Below, in pieces: positions 61,599 to 64,000 of a stretch of DNA of 64,000 nucleotides. Below the pieces are notes generated by a model. It had not been told where the DNA came from, did not search any database, and saw nothing but the letters and a program-made list of their open reading frames with translations. The number at the start of each line of letters is the position of its first letter. Position 1 is the stretch's first letter. The DNA is from Treponema sp. Lineage in GTDB: Bacteria > Spirochaetota > Spirochaetia > Treponematales > Treponemataceae. The DNA lies in the NCBI GenBank assembly GCA_017484285.1, contig JAFUTH010000007.1:1-64000 (forward strand), in the 5' to 3' direction. A program made the position numbers and the translations under genes.

Positions 61599-62531
61599 AT
61601 GAGTGATATTTTTGAACAAGATATAGCTGAAAGCGAAGAAGATATTGCGAAACTCGAAGATGCGGATTTTAAAGCGTATGAGTCTGAGGAAAGCGAGCAT
61701 TTTGTCTATCCAAAGATTTTGTATCTTTCTCGTTTGGAATATTCGAGCGAAGGCGTGTATGTGACCGTTCCCGAAAAATTTGAGGAATTGAAGAGCGGCG
61801 ACCATGTGATTATTCAGACGCGCTACGGAAAAGACATGGCGCGAATCCTCGGTCGGGCAAAACACCCGATTGGGCTCAAACCGACTGACATCGTAAAAGT
61901 TGAGCGAAAGGCGACGGACGCAGATTTTCAGAAATTCAAAGACTTGGAAAGCCGCGAAGATGAGGCGTTCAAAATCTTCAAAGAAAAGGTCGTTGAACAC
62001 GGTCTGGATATGAAGCTTGTTGCCGTGCATTTCCTTCTCGAGGAGTCAAAGGCACTCTTCTTCTTCTCGAGCGAAAACCGTGTTGATTTCCGCGAGCTTG
62101 TCAAAGATTTGGTCAGCGTGTTCAAAATGCGCATTGAGCTGCGACAGATTGGCGTGCGTGATGAGAGCCGAATCACCGGGGGATTGGGCGTGTGCGGTCG
62201 TCCGTATTGCTGCCACGCTATTCGTGATAAACTCCCGCCAGTCTCTATCAAGATGGCAAAAGAGCAGAATCTTTCGCTCAATTCAACAAAGATTTCCGGT
62301 CAGTGCGGTCGCTTGTTGTGTTGCTTGAGCTATGAATACAATTGGTACTCGGAAGCACGCCGAAAATTGCCAAATGAGGGACTGCACATCTATTACGATA
62401 ATTCAAATTTCCGGATTACCGATGTGAATCCTGTCAAACAGATCGTGCGAATGCTGAGCGAAGACGGCAGATTGCTTGAAATTCCGGCAAACCGTTTCGT
62501 AAAAGAAAACGGCAAATGGCGGATTAACTGA
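61599..62531 (+). CDS. PSP1/RicT-like regulatory protein
   Basis: 310 residues. A PSP1 domain at the centre, with Cys199, Cys204, Cys205 (GVCGRPYCC) and Cys236, Cys241, Cys242 (GQCGRLLCC), the cysteine set that binds a 4Fe-4S cluster in RicT (YaaT). In Bacillus RicT works with RicA and RicF on RNA processing and phosphorelay; RicA and RicF are not in the window. The N-terminal 35 residues are acidic and family-specific. Confidence 0.88.
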   Translation: MSDIFEQDIAESEEDIAKLEDADFKAYESEESEHFVYPKILYLSRLEYSSEGVYVTVPEKFEELKSGDHVIIQTRYGKDMARILGRAKHPIGLKPTDIVKVERKATDADFQKFKDLESREDEAFKIFKEKVVEHGLDMKLVAVHFLLEESKALFFFSSENRVDFRELVKDLVSVFKMRIELRQIGVRDESRITGGLGVCGRPYCCHAIRDKLPPVSIKMAKEQNLSLNSTKISGQCGRLLCCLSYEYNWYSEARRKLPNEGLHIYYDNSNFRITDVNPVKQIVRMLSEDGRLLEIPANRFVKENGKWRIN

Positions 62532-62559
62532 TTCATGATGCAGAATTGTTAATTCGGAG

Positions 62560-63291
62560 TTATGAAATCACTACGACCAATTCGTCTGATTCGCTTGTGA
62601 ATTCATCGCGCTGGAAATTTGAGTAAAAATCGAATTTGGTAAAGCCGACGGATTTTGCGTATTCTTCGATGTGATTTTTTGTGAGCGGATAGATTTCGGC
62701 GTCGCGGGTGACGATGAGGTGCTTTCCGTTGCCTGTCTCAAGCTCTTGGAACAGATATTTTTTGCCGTCGCTTTTTGTGAGTATTTTTGAGGACAGGTGC
62801 ACGCGAATGCTTTCTCGGTCGGGAAGCTTGCTGACATCTTCGTTTGCGTATTTTTCAAAATTGGGCAGCGCAATGATTAGTTTGCCGTCCTCGACGAGCA
62901 GTTGCTTGCAATCGTAGAACAGCTTTGCCATGAGGGTTGGATCGTGCGTGAAGATAATTCTCCCATTGGGAATTGAAATTACATGGTAAAATGATTTTCC
63001 TAAAAAACGACACATTTCGAGGCTCGACATCTGGAAAAAACGGAGCGCCATGAGTTGTGTACGGCGTTTGCGGTTTGCTGATTCGAGAAGCGGTGTGACG
63101 GTCTCAAGCCCAGTGACATCGGCGTTGCCTTTTGCGAGCGAGTGCTCAAAAGTGCCCGTACCGCACCCGATGCTGAGGTATTTGACAGGAGCGATAAAGC
63201 CCTCGGTTTCGTGAGAATAAAACTTTTTTACTGTATCGCTTGTCGGAAAAAGCTCATCGTAATACTCAGCGATATTTTCATATAATTCCAT
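62560..63291 (-). CDS. Class I SAM-dependent methyltransferase
   Basis: 243 residues. Motif I LSIGCGTGTFEHSLA (about 40-54), motif post-I VTGLET, then FYHVISIPNGRIIF and EDGKLIIALPNFEKY; the overall layout fits a small-molecule or protein methyltransferase. NG in place of GS/GT in motif II and no clear substrate signature prevent assignment. No Shine-Dalgarno; -10 six bases upstream. Divergent from the partial gene at 63404. Confidence 0.85.
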   Translation of the reverse strand: MELYENIAEYYDELFPTSDTVKKFYSHETEGFIAPVKYLSIGCGTGTFEHSLAKGNADVTGLETVTPLLESANRKRRTQLMALRFFQMSSLEMCRFLGKSFYHVISIPNGRIIFTHDPTLMAKLFYDCKQLLVEDGKLIIALPNFEKYANEDVSKLPDRESIRVHLSSKILTKSDGKKYLFQELETGNGKHLIVTRDAEIYPLTKNHIEEYAKSVGFTKFDFYSNFQRDEFTSESDELVVVIS

Positions 63292-63297
63292 GATTTA

Positions 63298-63326
63298 ATG
63301 ATACGGTTGAATTCTTCAAAAAGCAA
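63298..63326 (-). promoter_or_regulatory. Promoter of the methyltransferase gene, probably leaderless
   Basis: On the minus strand: TTGCTT (63326-63321), 17 bases, TATCAT (63303-63298), six bases, ATG 63291. Confidence 0.5.
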
Positions 63327-63368
63327 GTAAAAGCCTCGCTTCTTGCTGTTTGCCGCGGGCGAAAAAAC

Positions 63369-63397
63369 TTGTAAAAAGCGCGGTTAATAACTACAAT
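63369..63397 (+). promoter_or_regulatory. Promoter of the partial gene at 63404, probably leaderless
   Basis: TTGTAA (63369-63374), 17 bases, TACAAT (63392-63397), six bases, ATG 63404. No Shine-Dalgarno. Confidence 0.55.
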
Positions 63398-63403
63398 GAC
63401 CCT

Positions 63404-64000
63404 ATGGGATTTTTGAAGGCTTTAAAAGAATTGTTCGAATCTATTTTCATGAGTTCATCGCCGGAAGTTAAAAAACGCACGGAAATGCGCAAAATCGAAG
63501 CCGAGCTCAAAGGGTTGCCTTCCCAAATCATCAAAAACGGGCTTCTTCAGCCAAATTTTGCGGAATTGTTCCGCGTTCTGTATGAAAATACAAAACCAAT
63601 CGATGATATTCTTTCAGCCACCATCACATCTGAGGACATCCACCGCAACGGTCGCTTTGAATATGAGCTGATTTTAACCGGCTTTAACAGCGAAACACAG
63701 GAAAAAATAAATGCACTCAGTTTTGAGAACCGCAAGCAGCAAGCAATGGAAGACGACGACAATCTTTCAAGGCTCATTGAACGGCAAAAGCACTCAATGG
63801 AGGCGATTCTCAAGATGCTGAATTCACCCACCTTCTTAAAGATTGACGATACGCTCACGCATCTTAAGCAGCTCGCTGATATTTGCCATTTCAATTACAT
63901 GAACATTATCCGAGTGTTCGCGCCCGATTTTGACGGATTCACGCCAGATTCATTGGGGACGGTTACAGTTGCTTCTCCAGAGTCAGTTGCGAGTTTATTG
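63404..64000 (+). CDS. Hypothetical spirochaete protein, N-terminal part
   Basis: 199 codons to the right edge with no stop, so the gene continues beyond the window. Begins MGFLKALKELFESIFMSSSP and is helical, with VKKRTEMRKIEAELKGLPSQ and DDIHRNGRFEYELILTGFNS-like segments. It resembles a conserved Treponema family without known function (possibly DUF5312), from memory and not checked. No signal peptide or membrane helix in the visible part. Start has no Shine-Dalgarno; a good promoter ends six bases upstream. Confidence 0.65.
   Translation, partial: MGFLKALKELFESIFMSSSPEVKKRTEMRKIEAELKGLPSQIIKNGLLQPNFAELFRVLYENTKPIDDILSATITSEDIHRNGRFEYELILTGFNSETQEKINALSFENRKQQAMEDDDNLSRLIERQKHSMEAILKMLNSPTFLKIDDTLTHLKQLADICHFNYMNIIRVFAPDFDGFTPDSLGTVTVASPESVASLL

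Noticed and set aside
1..64000. tRNA, rRNA, CRISPR arrays, insertion sequences, prophage
   Set aside because: No cloverleaf with a T-loop motif, no rRNA-like stretch, no regularly spaced repeat array, and no transposase or integrase reading frame was seen.

Overview
The window looks like chromosome of a free-living or gut/rumen-type Treponema (spirochaete). Pointers are a split chemotaxis locus with cheD, cheR and cheB, many Cys-lipidated surface proteins, a pyrophosphate-type phosphofructokinase, a bactofilin/M23/YaaR/RicT cluster, and small protein families typical of treponemes. Genus is inferred from gene content; no 16S or other marker is present. I see no tRNA, rRNA, CRISPR array, transposase or phage genes.

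Layout. 1-8.3 kb: a partial lipoprotein, a frameshifted chemoreceptor, an AT-rich island with two convergent lipoprotein genes (one a probable seven-bladed propeller), a MocR regulator overlapping a DUF1848 gene, and two convergent wrecked signalling genes (GGDEF and Cache). 8.3-13.8 kb: a tight minus-strand run (YcgN-like, TSCPD, ilvE, cobS, iron alcohol dehydrogenase, flavodiiron protein) and an FMN-binding protein. 13.9-28.4 kb: a tryptophanase-like lyase, then a uronate/pectin-leaning region with an XRE-controlled lipoprotein and esterase, uxaB, a 1,065-residue sugar-sensing regulator, a polysaccharide-type ABC importer without its ATPase, a SpoU-type rRNA methylase and kdgK. 28.5-36.8 kb: GerMN protein, secreted protein, proS, PPi-phosphofructokinase, a second XRE/lipoprotein pair and a gluconate 5-dehydrogenase-like SDR. 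36.8-48.5 kb: chemotaxis (cheW, mcp, cheY, cheB, cheR, cheA, STAS on the minus strand; a second cheW divergent; cheD, a soluble degenerate receptor and a MinD/FlhG-like ATPase). 48.5-57.4 kb: TPR lipoprotein, a two-headed TetR regulator with two operators, a TolC/MFP/RND efflux operon, a PII-like protein and a cytidylate-kinase-like protein. 57.4-64 kb: dusB, tatD, an M23 peptidase-bactofilin-YaaR-RicT run, a methyltransferase and a partial spirochaete protein.

How the genes work together. UxaB, KdgK, the SDR, the esterase, two beta-sandwich lipoproteins and the LplABC-type importer fit import and catabolism of acidic plant polysaccharides feeding glycolysis through the PPi-dependent phosphofructokinase. 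The chemotaxis block is nearly complete, with methylation (CheR/CheB), deamidation (CheD), kinase, coupling and response-regulator parts.

The most interesting signals are not single genes. About a dozen genes lack a Shine-Dalgarno sequence and carry a -10-like hexamer ending exactly 6 bases before ATG, several with a -35 17 bases further upstream, which points to widespread leaderless transcription. Two paralogous XRE regulators each face a homologous beta-sandwich lipoprotein across a control region with long inverted repeats about 60 bp apart. A composite multi-hairpin element recurs after several genes. Five DnaA-box-like 9-mers lie in 60 bp upstream of the SpoU methylase. The tetR promoter has an operator inside its -35/-10 spacer.
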